Positions 1 to 15,620 are shown, counted from the first letter of the stretch. The stretch is 64,000 nt of DNA from Distichodus sexfasciatus (GCA_032718565.1 JAVGVS010000008.1:806001-870000), one strand, 5' to 3'. Notes: generated from the sequence alone by a model not told the origin. Program-made: numbers and translations.

Positions 1-253
1 GCTTCACCTTTGGGTGTTATTACACTGTGAAACTTGATTACGAACTTCACAAAACCCGAGGAGGTCGCAGCCTCGTGTTCGCTGTTCGCTGGGTTAATGG
101 TTGCACCTGTTCTGCTGTACCATGCTGGAGCTTCAGTCGTGCTGTTCATGTGGACTTTACCGTTCTTGGACCGGGGGGCCAAATTCAATCAAAACTGCTC
201 CAATATTACTGACAGTGTGTGTTCAACCATTGTGTGTGTAAACTTGCTGGTCA
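1..253 (+). other. CpG-rich possible first exon at left edge
   Basis: This stretch is much richer in CpG than the AT-rich DNA after it and ends at a near-perfect splice donor (TCA then gtaagt at 254-259). One frame is open from about 34 to the TAG that overlaps the donor; it would give a hydrophobic Cys-rich peptide that I do not recognise. It could be a 5' untranslated first exon, a promoter-proximal exon of a transcript running right, or the end of a coding exon entering from outside the window. It is not clearly linked to the secreted-protein gene at 3.2 kb, which has its own TATA box. Confidence 0.3.
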
Positions 254-3190
254 GTAAGTAGACGCCGTCGTTTCGTTGTTGCTTCATTGGTGAAATGAGG
301 AGCTGAATAGCAGGTTGATTGGATTTGGCTGTGGACTTGATAAATGCTCAGTACTTTCTTTTAGGACATGTGGCCAATGCTGAGCACCACAGGGTCAATA
401 GTATGCCAATTTGTGTTACTCGCACAACTGATTTTTTTTTTTTTTCCCCCTTAAGTGAGGTTTCTGACACATTTGTTTAATATCATAAATTTTGTAAGTT
501 GTTTATTTTTCCTTGATGGGTTATCCAGAGAAAGTGTCTCACCACCAGTTAAATCAGTTAACCAGGCAAACTATTGTTAGCACTGCATGTTGTTTTTACT
601 GTTATTGACTGATTGAAGAAGTAAAATTTGGAATTTTTTCCTCCCCCAAAATTGTCTGCTTTGGACGAGCAGATCTTTTAGTACTTACTGATATTTTGTT
701 TCTGAATATTTTTTTTCTTTTGGTCTTGTCTTTCAGTGAAGTACTTGGTGTGTTGAGTAGTGTGTAAGGAGACTGAAAACACCCACTGCCTGTATGAAGT
801 GTGGATAGTTAAAATCTATTAAAATAACATTGTGTATTGTAAATTAAATCAAAGTTTGCAATAGATGTTTTGAAGCTATATTCTTTTCTTTCTTTTAAAA
901 ATAACTCGTTTAAATGAGAATATATTGTTTAAGAAAAGACCATGTCACTTGATTCATTTTGCTGTAAATTAAATGCAGGATCCTTTTATTTTAACATAGT
1001 TGATGGCATGTCAAGCCAAGTTGAAGACAAAGGCTACCTCACATTTATATGATATTCAATAAAAAGATAACAACCCATCATTGTTCAGTGAGGTTTACCA
1101 AATAGACTCACTAGATCTCCTTTTATTCGTTACTTAACAGTTGCTTTATCAATTTGACTTGGGGTGTTTATTTTTATTCAGTGCACCTAAAGACTCTCTA
1201 GAGCACACGTCTCGTAGAAGTGATTTTACAAGGACTGGTTTACATTTTGCCCAAAACCTCCAGTTCTGTGCTGCTCCTTGGGGAACTAATGCAATAAGTT
1301 CCCCATCATTGTTTTTAATTAAGTAGTATATTCCTTTTGCAGAGACTCCTGCCTAGAAAGTCAGTTGTCAACTTTTGTTTGTAACAAAAACAGTTACACA
1401 AATCACGAAGAATGAGGCCTTTACTGATGATCGTCTAAAGGATGATGTGAGTGAAGTTATTGTTGTTCCTTTAATAATACCAACTGAGATACACTTTACA
1501 AGCTCTGAACAGTGAGTTTTTAATCTGCATTGCACTTTGTTAGGGAAGACCTGTGATAGGTAACTGCTCATTCTAGCGAGGCACACTGCTGAAAACGTAA
1601 ATGTGAATCCTCTATAGACTGATTAAAATCATCACCTATCCATAGCAAACTCCCACTTTAGACATAAAACCACAAATGATAAGCGTTTGATCACCACCTA
1701 GTGGAGTTTTGCAATCATATAATGATTTGCTTGAAATTATGAAAATCTTTATATTAACTTCTTGTGATTTATAAATTTAATTAGTGTTCAGTAAATGAGT
1801 GCTCAGTAATCAGTGCTCTATGCATTATAATCTATTAACAGACATAAGTAATGTTTAAATAAATGTGCAAATCAAATAAAAACAAGCAATAGAAGGTGAG
1901 ATATACCATGCCAAAATCAATGTCAGTGTCTCCAGTTTTCCATAAATTCCTCTGAATTTATGCATATTTTTCACATTATGAATACATTGGTTTAGTGGAT
2001 TGTAGTAGTATATAGAGAATCTGGCAAGGAAATTGACACAAAAAGGGTTGATGAAGAACAATGATCAGTAAGCAGTGTAAGTGTTTCTGTTAAATTGCAC
2101 ACCTCTCATGAACTGTAGATTTGGATAAACGCTTTTAACTTTCATTTCAATATGCTGTGTACAGATAAATCTGTCGGATGTTAAGTATTAGGACTCTAAC
2201 AGTTTGTGTGCCTTCTTTGTTGTCCCATGTGTAATCATGTCTGCTGAACTCACAAAAGGTATAAACCAGCTCATTGACAGACTACTAGACTGGCAGGAAG
2301 AGCCACAGGGGCGAGTTCTCATGCATCAGGGCCTGCAGCTAATACGAGCCCCTTTAGACTCATCTCAATGCAGGCTTTTGTGACCGGGCTCTCAGGTGTT
2401 CATGTGGCTGAATCTGGCCAGAGATCAAATGATACCCTTTCTTCCCGTGATGTTATTTCTTCCAGTGATGAAAGATTAAAGTATCAAAAAATTCATATGT
2501 GCACAAAAGTTTCCCCTGTGCTTTACAATGCATTGCAAAGTTTTGAACAGTAGCCTGCCATTATCAGAACACTAATGTCCCTGCTGAATGTTTTATAGGC
2601 TTAGTTTAAAACCTTCTGACAACATGCCATGGAAAATATACGGTGATATGTTTAAAAAAACAGCAACATCTATCATAAATGAATGTGTTTTGGGTTAGTT
2701 CATAGTAAGAATGTTTATATAAGTCTTTTTATATAATCACATATTCACATCATTATTATTCATTAGACTCTGTATAAATCGAGATACACCCTCACCATCG
2801 GAGCAACACAGTTTTCACTAAAAATAACATATTAGGCCTTAAAAATATTAAACATTTAGCAATTAGTGATGGTTCAGTGGTTAAATATTTAGAGCTGTGC
2901 TGTAATATTCATTATTAATTGTATTTAATTATCTCTTACAAAAAACTGAGCACTACAACTGAAAGGGTACACTACATTATTCAACATTCTGCTTCTTTTG
3001 CTACGCTTGTTTGAATGCGGGAAACGTTTCTTCACAGCATGACTGAGTCTTTTTGACTTCTGCAGATGACGGATCAAGGTTCTTTTCTCGTCTTGAACAA
3101 ATACCTTTGTAAGTAAAGTGAGGCCCCTTCCTCTCTGCAACCTTAGCTGCTATTGTTCCATTCAGCCCTGTTTACAGATGGAAGACCCTG
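254..3190. other. AT-rich stretch without a firm gene
   Basis: This is AT-rich DNA with many in-frame stops on both strands. The only stretch that looks coding by eye is a 48-codon ORF at 2237-2383, listed separately. A short ATG-containing exon-like block (acceptor ending at 3176, donor at 3196) lies just before the TATA box of the next gene, but I could not join it to anything. Confidence 0.4.
2237..2383 (+). CDS. Small unrecognised ORF, 48 codons
   Basis: An ATG opens 48 codons and stops at TGA 2381-2383. The peptide (start MSAELTKGINQLIDRLLDWQ) has an amphipathic, balanced charged/hydrophobic composition, unlike the surrounding low-complexity translations. A usable donor (AAAG then gtataa) follows codon 7, and a possible acceptor (ctctaacag) lies about 35 bases upstream. 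It may be a stand-alone small ORF, an exon of an unseen gene, or a remnant. No family was recognised. Confidence 0.2.
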   Translation: MSAELTKGINQLIDRLLDWQEEPQGRVLMHQGLQLIRAPLDSSQCRLL

Positions 3191-3196
3191 CACAGG

Positions 3197-3202
3197 TATA
3201 AA
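3197..3202 (+). promoter_or_regulatory. TATA box of the secreted-protein gene
   Basis: TATAAA sits 52 bases before the predicted start codon at 3254. A start of transcription about 30 bases downstream (near 3227) would leave a leader of roughly 27 bases before the ATG, as is common for tissue-restricted secreted-protein genes. The position is inferred from sequence only. Confidence 0.45.
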
Positions 3203-3253
3203 GCCTCTGGATGGGCCTGAATTGTTATTTGTCTGTGAACTCCACTTTGCAAG

Positions 3254-5935
<2,682 letters not shown>

Positions 5936-6196
5936 GAGAGCCAGTTGAGGAAGATGTGCACTGGTAGAAAGAGATTCTAAATACCCAACATTGTCCAAGA
6001 GCAGCTGACATGGACAGTGTGGAGAGTAAACAGTGAACTGCTGGACAGAGATAACAGTCATGAAATGATTAACGCTTGGAATGCCTGCCATTTCTATATA
6101 GTTTGTCATCTTAATTTATAATGCTACCTCAAGTGCTGTACCAGTTATTTTGTATGTTCTCTATTTGTTTTACATCTTATTGATTACTAGTAAGCT

Positions 6197-6224
6197 AATA
6201 AAAACTTTGAAATATTCAAATAAA
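6197..6224 (+). terminator. Two polyadenylation signals
   Basis: AATAAA occurs at 6197-6202 and again at 6219-6224, about 265-290 bases after the stop codon at 5935. This puts the transcript end near 6240 and supports a real, intact transcription unit upstream. Confidence 0.55.
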
Positions 6225-6244
6225 AGATCTTAAATGCAATGCTC

Positions 6245-8110
6245 ATTTGTTGTGTGGATAAGGTTTGCACCTCTTTAGTCAAACTAACACCACGCTATAG
6301 GATTCTGACATGCTTTTTCCAACAGTGCTAATTGTGTTCTCTTTACAGTTCAAGGAGTATCTCATAGACAAGTTTGCCACAATAAGTTGAAAAAATACAG
6401 TGGGGTAAATTCTCAAGAATACTTTTAAAGTGCAACTAAGATACTCTTAGAAAAATAAAAAACCAATTGATTGACAATTAGAAGAGACTTGTTAATAAAC
6501 AAATGTACTAACAGCAAATAATATCCTACATTTAAGTATAAACCATTAGATTAGAACATAATGTCATAGTTTCTTTACATGATATTAAAAGTAACTTGCA
6601 AATTATTCTTGAAAGGCTTAAAGTAAATCACAGGGTTTTCTCAGTGTAAGAACATTATATTTTAAACTGGTGCATCAAATTCAGTCAGTTGTATGTTGCT
6701 TGATTCTTAAAACTTGTTTTTGTACAGTTTTAGACTATTAAGCTATGACTGTGCTATGTGCTGTTCTTAGCCAGAGACTAATTGGTGTATTTATTGAGCT
6801 CTGACAGCTCATTCTCACGGACCTGAGGAGGAGTATGTGCGCATGTGTGTGCTCTTGCAGGTTTTTAGATATATGTGAGGACCCAGTTGTTCCAAAAAAG
6901 ACAGAAAACCCAGAGATTTATTTAAAAATAAATAACAAATAACAAACAAATAAATCAGACTTTGGATCAGGAATTTTGTGTTAAGCTCTCATAAGGCTAG
7001 GTATAGTAATGGGAGTACGTAAAAAGGCCTCGGAAAGAAAGCCTCAAAACAGTTTAAACATATAGTGTGTTCAGTTTATGTGAAATATTAGACTCAATGG
7101 TACTTTCTAGCTTGATTTGGATTGTTTTTCTAGACTTTAGCCCCAATGTCAGACTTGGTCGTTGCTGTGGCTGTTCTGGCGGTTGTTCCTTAGGCCAGAC
7201 TTATCTGTGTGTAATTTCTAGCTCTGATGGGTTTCTCCTGCAAGGAATGTGAGTTGCAAATTTTCTGATATTTGTGACTGCTTGTGATTGTTCCTAAAAC
7301 AGAGGAAAACCTGAGATTTGTCAGGTTTTGCTTATTTTGTCAGGTCATTTTTGTTGGTCTGTCCCTCATATGTAAGTGGTGACCAGGGGGTTAAGGGTTT
7401 GTGGCACCAAAGCAGGAGGGCAAAGAAACTAGTTTGAGTGAGTCACAGGATAACGCAACGCAAATTCAATGAAAGAATGTTTGAGGCTGAGGTAGAATAA
7501 AACCCGCTGAGACATTTTTAGGTCTTAAAAAGAGGACATGTCCAGGAAAAAGAGGATGTCTGGTCACCTTTTCAGAAGATTAGGTGGGTTACAGGAAGGT
7601 CTCACAAAGAAAAAAAAACATTTTGACTATAAGACTTTTATAATAATGCTTTTATTTGGATAACATTTGTCAGTTTTAGCATGTATTATTTATTTTTTTG
7701 GCCTTTATTTTTGGACTTCTGTTTTTTAGTCTTTAGATGTGTGCTGTATGTTGTTTTTGAGGAAGATTGGGGTGTAATAAGGTGTATTTATGAAGCTCTG
7801 ACATCCTATTCTGTGTGTGTGTGTGTGTGTGTGTGTGTACACCATGTTTTTTGCGTTAGGGTCGATTTGTCCCTAAAAAATCACTTATGGTATTGCTTTT
7901 ATGGCTTTTGTGGGGACATTTTAGAGGATCTAAGAAAATGACTTCAGTAAATATAACATGTTTTATTTGAGAAACCAAAAGAGGTAAAGATGTGCATTTG
8001 GTTACTTGGGTCAAGGTTAGATTAGATTAGTTGTAGAATCTTTATACATCTAGTCGTTATGGGAGTCTGTGGCATGGCCCCACAAAGATAGTTGTGTGTG
8101 TTTACGTGCG
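6245..8110. repeat. Intergenic, with GT microsatellite and linked repeat
   Basis: No gene was seen. A (GT)n tract lies at about 7812-7838. Around it (about 7790-8110) are phrases such as tgtggggaca and ggccccacaaag that also occur next to the CA repeats in two mroh1 introns (47.9 and 52.3 kb). This points to a dispersed element that carries or seeds CA/GT microsatellites. The rest is AT-rich sequence with no supported feature. Confidence 0.4.
6349..6390 (+). other. Short exon-like block after the polyA signals
   Basis: A strong acceptor (tgtgttctctttacag) is followed by 13 open codons (FKEYLIDKFATIS) and TGA. It could be an alternative terminal exon of the secreted-protein gene used by readthrough transcripts, or chance. 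A different phase stays open longer and meets a donor at about 6405 (GGG then gtaaat). Confidence 0.2.
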
Positions 8111-8119
8111 TGCGCGCGC

Positions 8120-8456
8120 GCCCAGCCAGAGACCCAACGCTAACCTGTTGGTCAGATCTATTGATCAACATGGCGGCTGCACCGCCGAGCCGTGAAATTA
8201 GTCAGAGTCTGTGAGACGCGGCGAGCTTCATCAACTCTAGCGGGCCTCCGAGAGTCCTTCGCCGTCTCGTAATCATGACAGAGATGTCGTCGTGTCGGAG
8301 AAGATTTACGGCGAATCCTCGCTCGTAGAGATTGTGCAATGGCGTCTCTGTGATCGCATAGCCAGCGTCAGGTTCGTAGCGCTTGTAACGCGGCAACGCC
8401 AGAGATAAATTCAGCCAGTTTCTTTTTGTTTATCGCCATTTGTCATAGCCAAAGAG
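8120..8456. other. Isolated CpG-rich patch
   Basis: CpG frequency jumps here inside AT-rich DNA. The patch includes AACATGGCGGC (8167-8177), a YY1-like motif common at vertebrate promoters, and short GC palindromes at its left edge. On the minus strand an ATG at about 8430 opens a peptide with one internal stop, and another frame is open for 64 codons (8202-8396); neither is recognised. It directly abuts the TIR element at 8469, so it may be part of a larger decayed transposon rather than a promoter. Confidence 0.35.
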
Positions 8457-8468
8457 TACGACGTATGC

Positions 8469-9129
8469 TTTTAGTGCCACCTTAAAAAAGTTTCTAAGAT
8501 TACGAGATTAAATCTCGCAATATTTCGAGAATAAACTCGAAATTGATGCAGAATAAGCGAATAGTTGATTACGAGAATAAAGTCGAAATATTACGAGAAA
8601 AATCACAGAATTGCAAAACACTATGGATGTGGAGGATCTGGTTAAGTCCTACTTTAGGTAAGGATTTAGCAGTAAGGAAATTCTTTGTCTTTTGGCGCAT
8701 CAGCACGGATTTATAATTAGTAAAAGGACACTGCAGCGGTTATACTGTAGGAAACTTAATTTATTCAGAAGAAAAAATCACACAGACATTGAGGAAATTG
8801 CCTCTTTTGTGCAGTCTGAAATGGCGACCAGTGGTCCATTGTTTTAAACCCCAAACCCAATATCTTAAACATTCACGTAAAAATTCGACTTTATTTTCGT
8901 AATTTTGACTTTATTTCTCAAAATACTACGATTTTAATCTCGTATTACTACGAGTTTATTCTCGAAATATTTCGACTTTTTTCTCGTAACATTTCGACTT
9001 TATTCTCATAAGATTTCGACTTTATTCTCGTAACATTTCGACTTTATTCTCGTAAACTTTCGACTTTATTCTCGTAGTTTCGAGTTTATTCTCGTAATCT
9101 TAGATCTTTTTTTAAAGGTGGCACTAAAA
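8469..9129 (+). mobile_element. Non-autonomous DNA transposon with TIRs and subterminal repeats
   Basis: The ends are inverted repeats: 8469-8490 reads TTTTAGTGCCACC followed by an A-rich run, and 9106-9129 is its reverse complement with two extra bases. Inside, units of about 20 bases (TTTCGACTTTATTCTCGTAA and variants) repeat some nine or ten times on the right (about 8885-9095), with inverted copies on the left (about 8497-8606). Between them lies a broken transposase fragment. No clear target-site duplication was found. Confidence 0.7.
8623..8847 (+). pseudogene. Transposase N-terminal fragment, broken
   Basis: ATG at 8623 runs 74 codons to TAA at 8845-8847, with an in-frame TAA at codon 13. 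The text (for example GFSSKEILCLLAHQHG and the Lys/Arg-rich block after it) resembles the helix-turn-helix start of integrase-type transposase genes found in many copies in fish. The catalytic core is missing, so this copy cannot be autonomous. Family assignment (an IS3EU-like element) is from memory and tentative. Confidence 0.45.
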
Positions 9130-9144
9130 CGCCGTTAGAGCAAG

Positions 9145-9989
9145 CAGTGTTGGGTATAAAATAACTACGAGTTCTGACGCTACCTTAACTACTTTTCGAT
9201 AGCTTATAAGCTTTGATGGGAATAACGGCGTTACTGAAAAAAAAGTAATTTTTCAGTAACGGGTAATCTACCCAATTACTGTTTCCATCGTTACAACGCC
9301 GTTACCGTTATTGACAATAGCATGCGACGTGTTACTGTTATTAAGCTGTTTTCATCCGACCAAGCTCTCAGCTACGGGAGCGGCAAAGCTTTTTTCTTTT
9401 CTTTGGTGAGGGGCGAGAAAACCGCATAAGGGATGATGATGGGCAAGGTAGAGTACAAGCACAATTTACTTTAGACCTATTTGATCGCCAATTGCGGCCT
9501 GTTGATGTGCAATAAATATGAAAAGTTCTAAAACATCTATTGTGTTATCATTCTACTATTATATACATAGTACAGAGCAAATCTACAGTGATATATTAAA
9601 TTTGATAGGTGTCTTGTCTCACATTGTCCCACAGCGATATTAGAATAGTGTAGATTTGTGTACAATGTTTTCTGTTAAAAATGCATTATTTCATTTATAC
9701 TTCGACTTTTGTTTATTTTAAGTGTCTATTTCATCAATTACACATATTTAATAGTCAGTGTTATTACAAATAATTGAACATACAGCAAAATGTCCATCAA
9801 AGGGGGGAGGGGGATCCACATTTTTGACATATTTGAACATTTTTTAAAAAATTTAATGCATAAGTTACTTTCGCTGGTAATTAGTTACTTTTATAATACT
9901 GTAACTCAGTTACTAACTCAGTTACTTTTTGGAAGAAGTAACTAGTAACTATAACTAATTACTTTTTTAAAGTAATGTGCCCAACACAT
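9145..9989. mobile_element. hAT-like non-autonomous element
   Basis: The left end CAGTGTTGGG (9145-9154) matches, in reverse complement, CCCAACAC at 9980-9987. Both ends are filled with the GTTACT/AGTAAC motifs typical of an abundant fish hAT MITE group. The interior is non-coding and AT-rich with a poly-G tract near 9805. A clean 8-bp target duplication was not visible. It begins only about 15 bases after the TIR element at 8469-9129, so the two inserted side by side or one targeted the other. Confidence 0.6.
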
Positions 9990-12900
9990 TACTGCTGCTT
10001 ATAAGTAGTTAAAAAATCATGGAGACTGCAGTAGAATCAGGTGGCGTTAAAGAGGTTCAGCATAAAAGATTCAAGACTTTGAAAATCTGGGGGTAAATGC
10101 AGTTAATCAAAAAACAGAAAAGGTGTTTTTACACTGTTCAAAGTTTAGATGCGCTGTACACTATGGGAAACAAATAAGACGCTATTGTGGAGATAGAACC
10201 TTCAGCAAGGCAAAAGCACGTAAATTACAATTAGTACAGAGATTTTAGCATAATTTGTCCCAAATACGCTCATTATTAGATCCATACCGTGCTGTGCATA
10301 TTTAGCTTCCAAACAGCTTTACTTTGTGAGTTTTAATGCAGTATTGAGGAGTAGTATTTCCTTTTGTGTTTGCACAAAACACAGGGTTGTGTTTATTCAT
10401 TTAAAGTATACATATAGTAGTAGATTTTAGTCTTGGGATGATCATTTAAGGTTCAAAAGGTTTCACTTATCATAGAAATGGACCACTTTTGCCATTTGTC
10501 ATTCTAAAGTTTTAACTTAGCCTTTTACAGGAGGCCTGATGTTTTCTCTTTGAGAGGAAGCCAATATGCAGAGATCAGTTTTACAGGTCTTACTTATTGA
10601 AGCTAGGTTATATATTGTGTAACAAACTGCGTAATAAAGTATTGGACATTTAGGGGAAGAAACGTCTCCTGCAGTCAGTATATATTCTGAGCACTTATCT
10701 GTTTAGTGTCAATGTTGGTTACGTGAGCACAAGTTTTGATTCTAAGTAAGACGAAGAGGGTTGTCATCACAACTGAAATTAAGATCACTGAAATGTAATA
10801 TATGCCTAACACTGTTTTTGTAATGAGTTTGCCTTTAGCCCATCACAGTATTTTTTCCTCAAGATTCTGAACCTCAGTCTGCACCTAATTATGTCTATAT
10901 TTTTGGGTCTAAATAAATGCTGTAATTCTGTCCTATTTTCTGTGTAGAGCATTTGCCAGTACCATGTCACAGTTCTGCAGAAAGACAATGGCCTGATGCG
11001 CATCTTGTGTGCATTAAATTTTGAGATGTTTCTTATTTTCCAGAAAGATCTATCATAAGGGTGGATCCTGAGGGAACCCCCAGCATAGTCCAAACCAACT
11101 GTCTGTTTTAGCCAAAGTACTTTCCCTGGAAATGGATCATTAATTTATCACAACCAGACCCAAAAGTTTTTAACAAAATAGAGTTGACATTTTAAAACGA
11201 TTAAAGCTGTAGAATATATATCCAAGGGTACCAACCAGGCTGCTCTAGAATCGTAAAAAATCATGAAACATTTTTCTATTGTCAGAGAATGTGTTTTATA
11301 AAGCCCAGAGCTGCTGTAAATGTTGTCATCATAGGAAGGATTTCTATCTGGGCAGCTTTAACCCTGGTGTCTGTGGATAGACAGTGAAGTCGACTGCAGT
11401 TTCTGTGGATAATCAGAACTGACAGATTTTCTCGGACAGTCGAAGTGGCACTCTCATTTCTTTACAGCAAATATTTACCTCAGAATGAATAAATCACAGG
11501 GCTTTGTGCATTTATATATAGAACTTTAAAGATTTAAAAAGAAAATAGGAAATATTTTACACATAATAGAAATGAGTTGCAATCATTATTTTAGGGTCAG
11601 CAGTGAGTGTGCATGACCAGAACCTGTTGGGATTTTAAATGCTGTGAGGATTGTGCTCCATTTTTGCTCTGTGGTTTGTCTTCAGTTTTATTCACTTCAA
11701 AATCCTTTCTTGTGAATAACTATACAGGAGCTCATTTTTTCAGGGATTAAAAAGGGGTTTGTTGGACTTTCCATTGCTTCCGTACGGCAACGCTTGATTG
11801 CAGGAAAGTTGGCAATGCTACCGGAACTTTTCCAGTAAAATACACACGTAACTGCCGAGTATGAACAACACATTGATAATATCAGTAGTTTTTCCTCCAA
11901 ATCAAAGGACTTTATATGGTTTAACTAGTTTAAGCCTATGACTTAACTGTAGAGAAACTATAACAGAGATCATACAGTTAAGACCAGTAAAATGTTTCTC
12001 TGCCACATGACCAACATCAACCACACATCGTTCAGCGTCATCCAGTCTGTGTTTGTGAGAACACTGCTATAAATGCCACTACGTAGAATGTGTGATTTCA
12101 TGAACAAGCGTGAGACGTTTTGGCTCTAAGATTCTGGACTCTTTAGTGTTGTTCACTCTGGTACCTACTATATATTTTTTACAAATCTCTTGTTGGCCTC
12201 ACATGATAAAGGTGAGATGTTTGCATCAAAACCAAATAGAAATAAATTATAATAAGAAGTTGATTTGCCTTACGAGAAGATATTTCCAGTCATGATGTCT
12301 GTGTTTGTTCTACCTCTGTGTGTTGGTTATGTATTCACTATGGAGCTCTGTTTTTTGGGTTTTGGTTGTTTTCAGGTTCTTGGCTTCTCTCTCACACCTT
12401 TTGTCTGAGTTCGGAGTGTGGAACCCCCTGCGAGCCACAAACCAGCCAGCAAGTGCACCAAGCCAGCCTGTATTTCTGTCCGTCTCTGGCATAAAAAGCC
12501 ATTTCCAGCTCTCCGTGTCCATCTAGAGCCACTGTGGGAGGAAGCGGCTTTTGCTCCCCAATGGCTTTTCCATGTGTGTAGGGTTAAATGAAACGAAGGC
12601 TAAGGAGGGGCCAGAGCTGACTCCTTGGCTCCTGTTAGAGATCAGCTTCCTCTGGTCTTACCAGCACCACTGAGCCGACGCAGACCTCCACCCCCTCTCT
12701 CATGAGGACTTCTTTCAGGAACTGGTGGACAGAAAAGTGGTCCGTAAACGTGTGCTTTCTACAATGGAGGCCTGCGCGGGTGTGTCGCAGCGTGCGGCAT
12801 ATCGTGACTCCCACAAAGGGAGCTGGTGCGTGAGAGGACGCCTGTGAGTGTATTTCCTAAAAGCACGGCGGGCCAATTTTCTGAGTTAGTTTGACTAGAG

Positions 12901-15620
12901 ACTGACTCCCTTTTGGCACTCGAAAGGTGTTTGCCTTCAAATGAGGCCCGGGCCGGGAGTGATGTGAGATTAGTCACTGCGCCCTACTACTGACAGCCTG
13001 CAGACAGGCATAATGTGTCTGTGTGCAGATCCTGGGCCAGAGTCTTTCTCTCTCCTTCCTCTCTCTCTCTCTCCCTCCCTCCTCTCCTCCCTTCCCTCTC
13101 TCTTGCTCTCCATTGTGTGTAGCTGATATTTTTCAGATGGAGTCTTTGTCTCATAATGTGTTGATTTTTTCGCTGCCTCCAGGGTGATTCTCTGTGCCAG
13201 TGTTTCTAAACCGGGTAATGCATCTGCATCTTCATCCTGTCATTCTCTGATGAAGTGATTTCAGCTGCCTGGTGCTGTCTGTAGATCACTGCTCAGATTT
13301 CTTTTCCATCTAATGCTATGAAACTTATAAGAAAAAAAGTATAACATGGTAGTTGTGACCTAGTGGCAGGATACTTGTCTACTGACCAAAAATTACATTG
13401 TGTTCAAATCCAGCTCTATCCTACTGTTAGAACAATTAACAGTGGGACCCCAAGCAATGCTCTTAGATGAAAAGACATGGAACGAAATTCACTTAGATTC
13501 TAAAAGGGGCCGCTCTACTTAAAGACAATTAATGAAGTCTAACAGAAACAAATACCAAAAACTATACCAGCTGGTTCCCGATTCACAATTTCTTAGACCA
13601 CATCTTAGATTGGAGTCTTCATTTAAAGTTATGATTTTTCATTTAAAAACTAAACCATACTGTGATATTTCCACAGCAGGTGTTAGTACAAGGAACTACT
13701 CTTGTGGTTAGCTATAAGGAGAGAATAAAAGGAGCAGTGTGTTTCTGGTCGGCTGATCTCTGTCTGAGTCTCAGGTTCTTAAGAGCTCCTCCTGTTCTGG
13801 AAGTAAAGCAGGGTGGTAAAACGAATAAACCATCGGTTATGTGCCCTATCACAAAGAAAAACAAATACATCCTGCCTGGGAAGTGTTGGTTGACACCCGT
13901 GTGCTAAGTCTGTGCTGCCCATGGGAAATTTGATTAAATACGTCAAAGAGATGGCGAGCGTTCATGTGGGAGTGGAGCTTTCTCATTTGTCTTAAATACC
14001 CAAGTTTAATTTCATGATTGACTAAAGCTCCAGGTGTTTAGTTAATGTCCACCAGATGAGCGCTGCCACAATCCCAATTTTCCAGCGCAAGCTGTGGCTA
14101 ATAAAAGCCTGGACTCAGTGCAGTTTCGCAGGCGCCCCTCGCGTTCGGCCTCTCCGAGGGGCAGAGGGAGAGTGAGCGAGACCGCAATGTTATACTATGT
14201 TTTTATTAATGCATGTGATTGACAGCGAAGGAAGATTTTTCCAGTATTAAAATTCAGGCCCAATTGGACAGGATAGACTGCTTTGGGATCTGGCGCACGG
14301 CTTCTGGATCTGGATCTGGCTCTGCGGTTTCTCTTGCTCTCTCTCTTTTTTTCCCCCTCTCTCTTACCTCCCCTTCTCTATTTTGCGCACCCTCTCCTAT
14401 CCTGAAATTTAGCTGCCACTGGCAGCCTATAGATTGGCCCACTGGACGCTGAGACTTCATTTACAATCAAAACTTGTTAACTTGTTGTCTGAATCCAACT
14501 TTGGATAAGGTGGAAAGCGAAGACGAGGTGGATCTGAAGGTGCAGTGCAGCCGGTTCTCCGGCACACGTGTTGGAGGGATGGAGTATGTGTATGGCTTGA
14601 GAGGGACGTATATGCTGAAGAGTCTCAAACCCTCTGCAGGCCTGTAAAAAGAAACAGAAAGATGCAGCTGTTCCTGCACCACTCCCTCTCCCTCCTATAC
14701 ACTCAGCTTTAACATCCAACTCTGCACCATGACTAGCAGACTTTATTGCCTAAATACTTGGAAATTATTTTACATCATGATTTTGTGTAACTATAATTAA
14801 TTCCCAACTGATTTTTCACAGTTTTTAATATTTCGATATTTTAAGTGTAAGAAATCAGTATCAATTGATATTCTCCATTTTACATTTTCTGTGTAGTTAG
14901 ATTTTTTTTTACTGTTATAAATAGTCATTTAACCAAAACAACGTGACTCACAATGACATTGCACTCTGGTGGACAAACTAAGCAACAACATTGTGGTTAA
15001 AAGATCAATCTTGAGTCTCTTTTTATTTCATTGTGATTTTTCACTGTCTGGAACCCTGTTTTGGTGACCATAAGGATTGCGAATTTAAATCCCATGAGTG
15101 CCTTGAGCATCTGAAGATTATTATTAATATAAATGCCAAAAACATGCCAATTTATCAGTCAATTTTTCCTGATTCATAATAATAGGTACACTAGGTCTAA
15201 TAACACAAATATTTCTGGAACATTAAACCATTAAAGTTTAATATTAAACCTATGAAGGTATAACTTTTGCCCATTTTGCATGTTGTAAATATAATTTTAT
15301 TCCCTTCAAAACCAAAATGCAATAGCTTAGATTGACCAAAAAAGACATTTGCAAATGCTCAGGAATATGATTGTATAGAAGTGGATAAGTTCATGTACAT
15401 TTCTACATATTCATTAATTTGTCCATCATCCATCATCACTTCTCTTGCACTGGTGGTAGATTTTAACCAGCAGTTTTTGTCTGATATCTCCTTGTTTCTG
15501 ATATGTTAGACCTGATCAACTTCATTTGTCTTATGTGCCTTAGGCATAAGCATTAGGTCTTATACTTAGTGTAATAAGACATTCTAAAAGGTAGAAGACA
15601 GATATGCAGAAGTAGTTTTA
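9990..15620. other. Intergenic DNA, no supported gene
   Basis: No coding exon was supported on either strand. Contents: a pyrimidine-rich CT tract at about 13049-13112, a decayed tRNA-type SINE fragment at about 13355-13470, and moderately CpG-rich blocks at 12.65-13.0 kb and 14.1-14.4 kb that could be regulatory, although I see no motif that decides it. Open frames here look like chance. Confidence 0.45.

Noticed and set aside
13049..13112. A CRISPR-like or structured repeat array
   Set aside because: It is a simple pyrimidine-rich tract in vertebrate DNA without unit and spacer structure.
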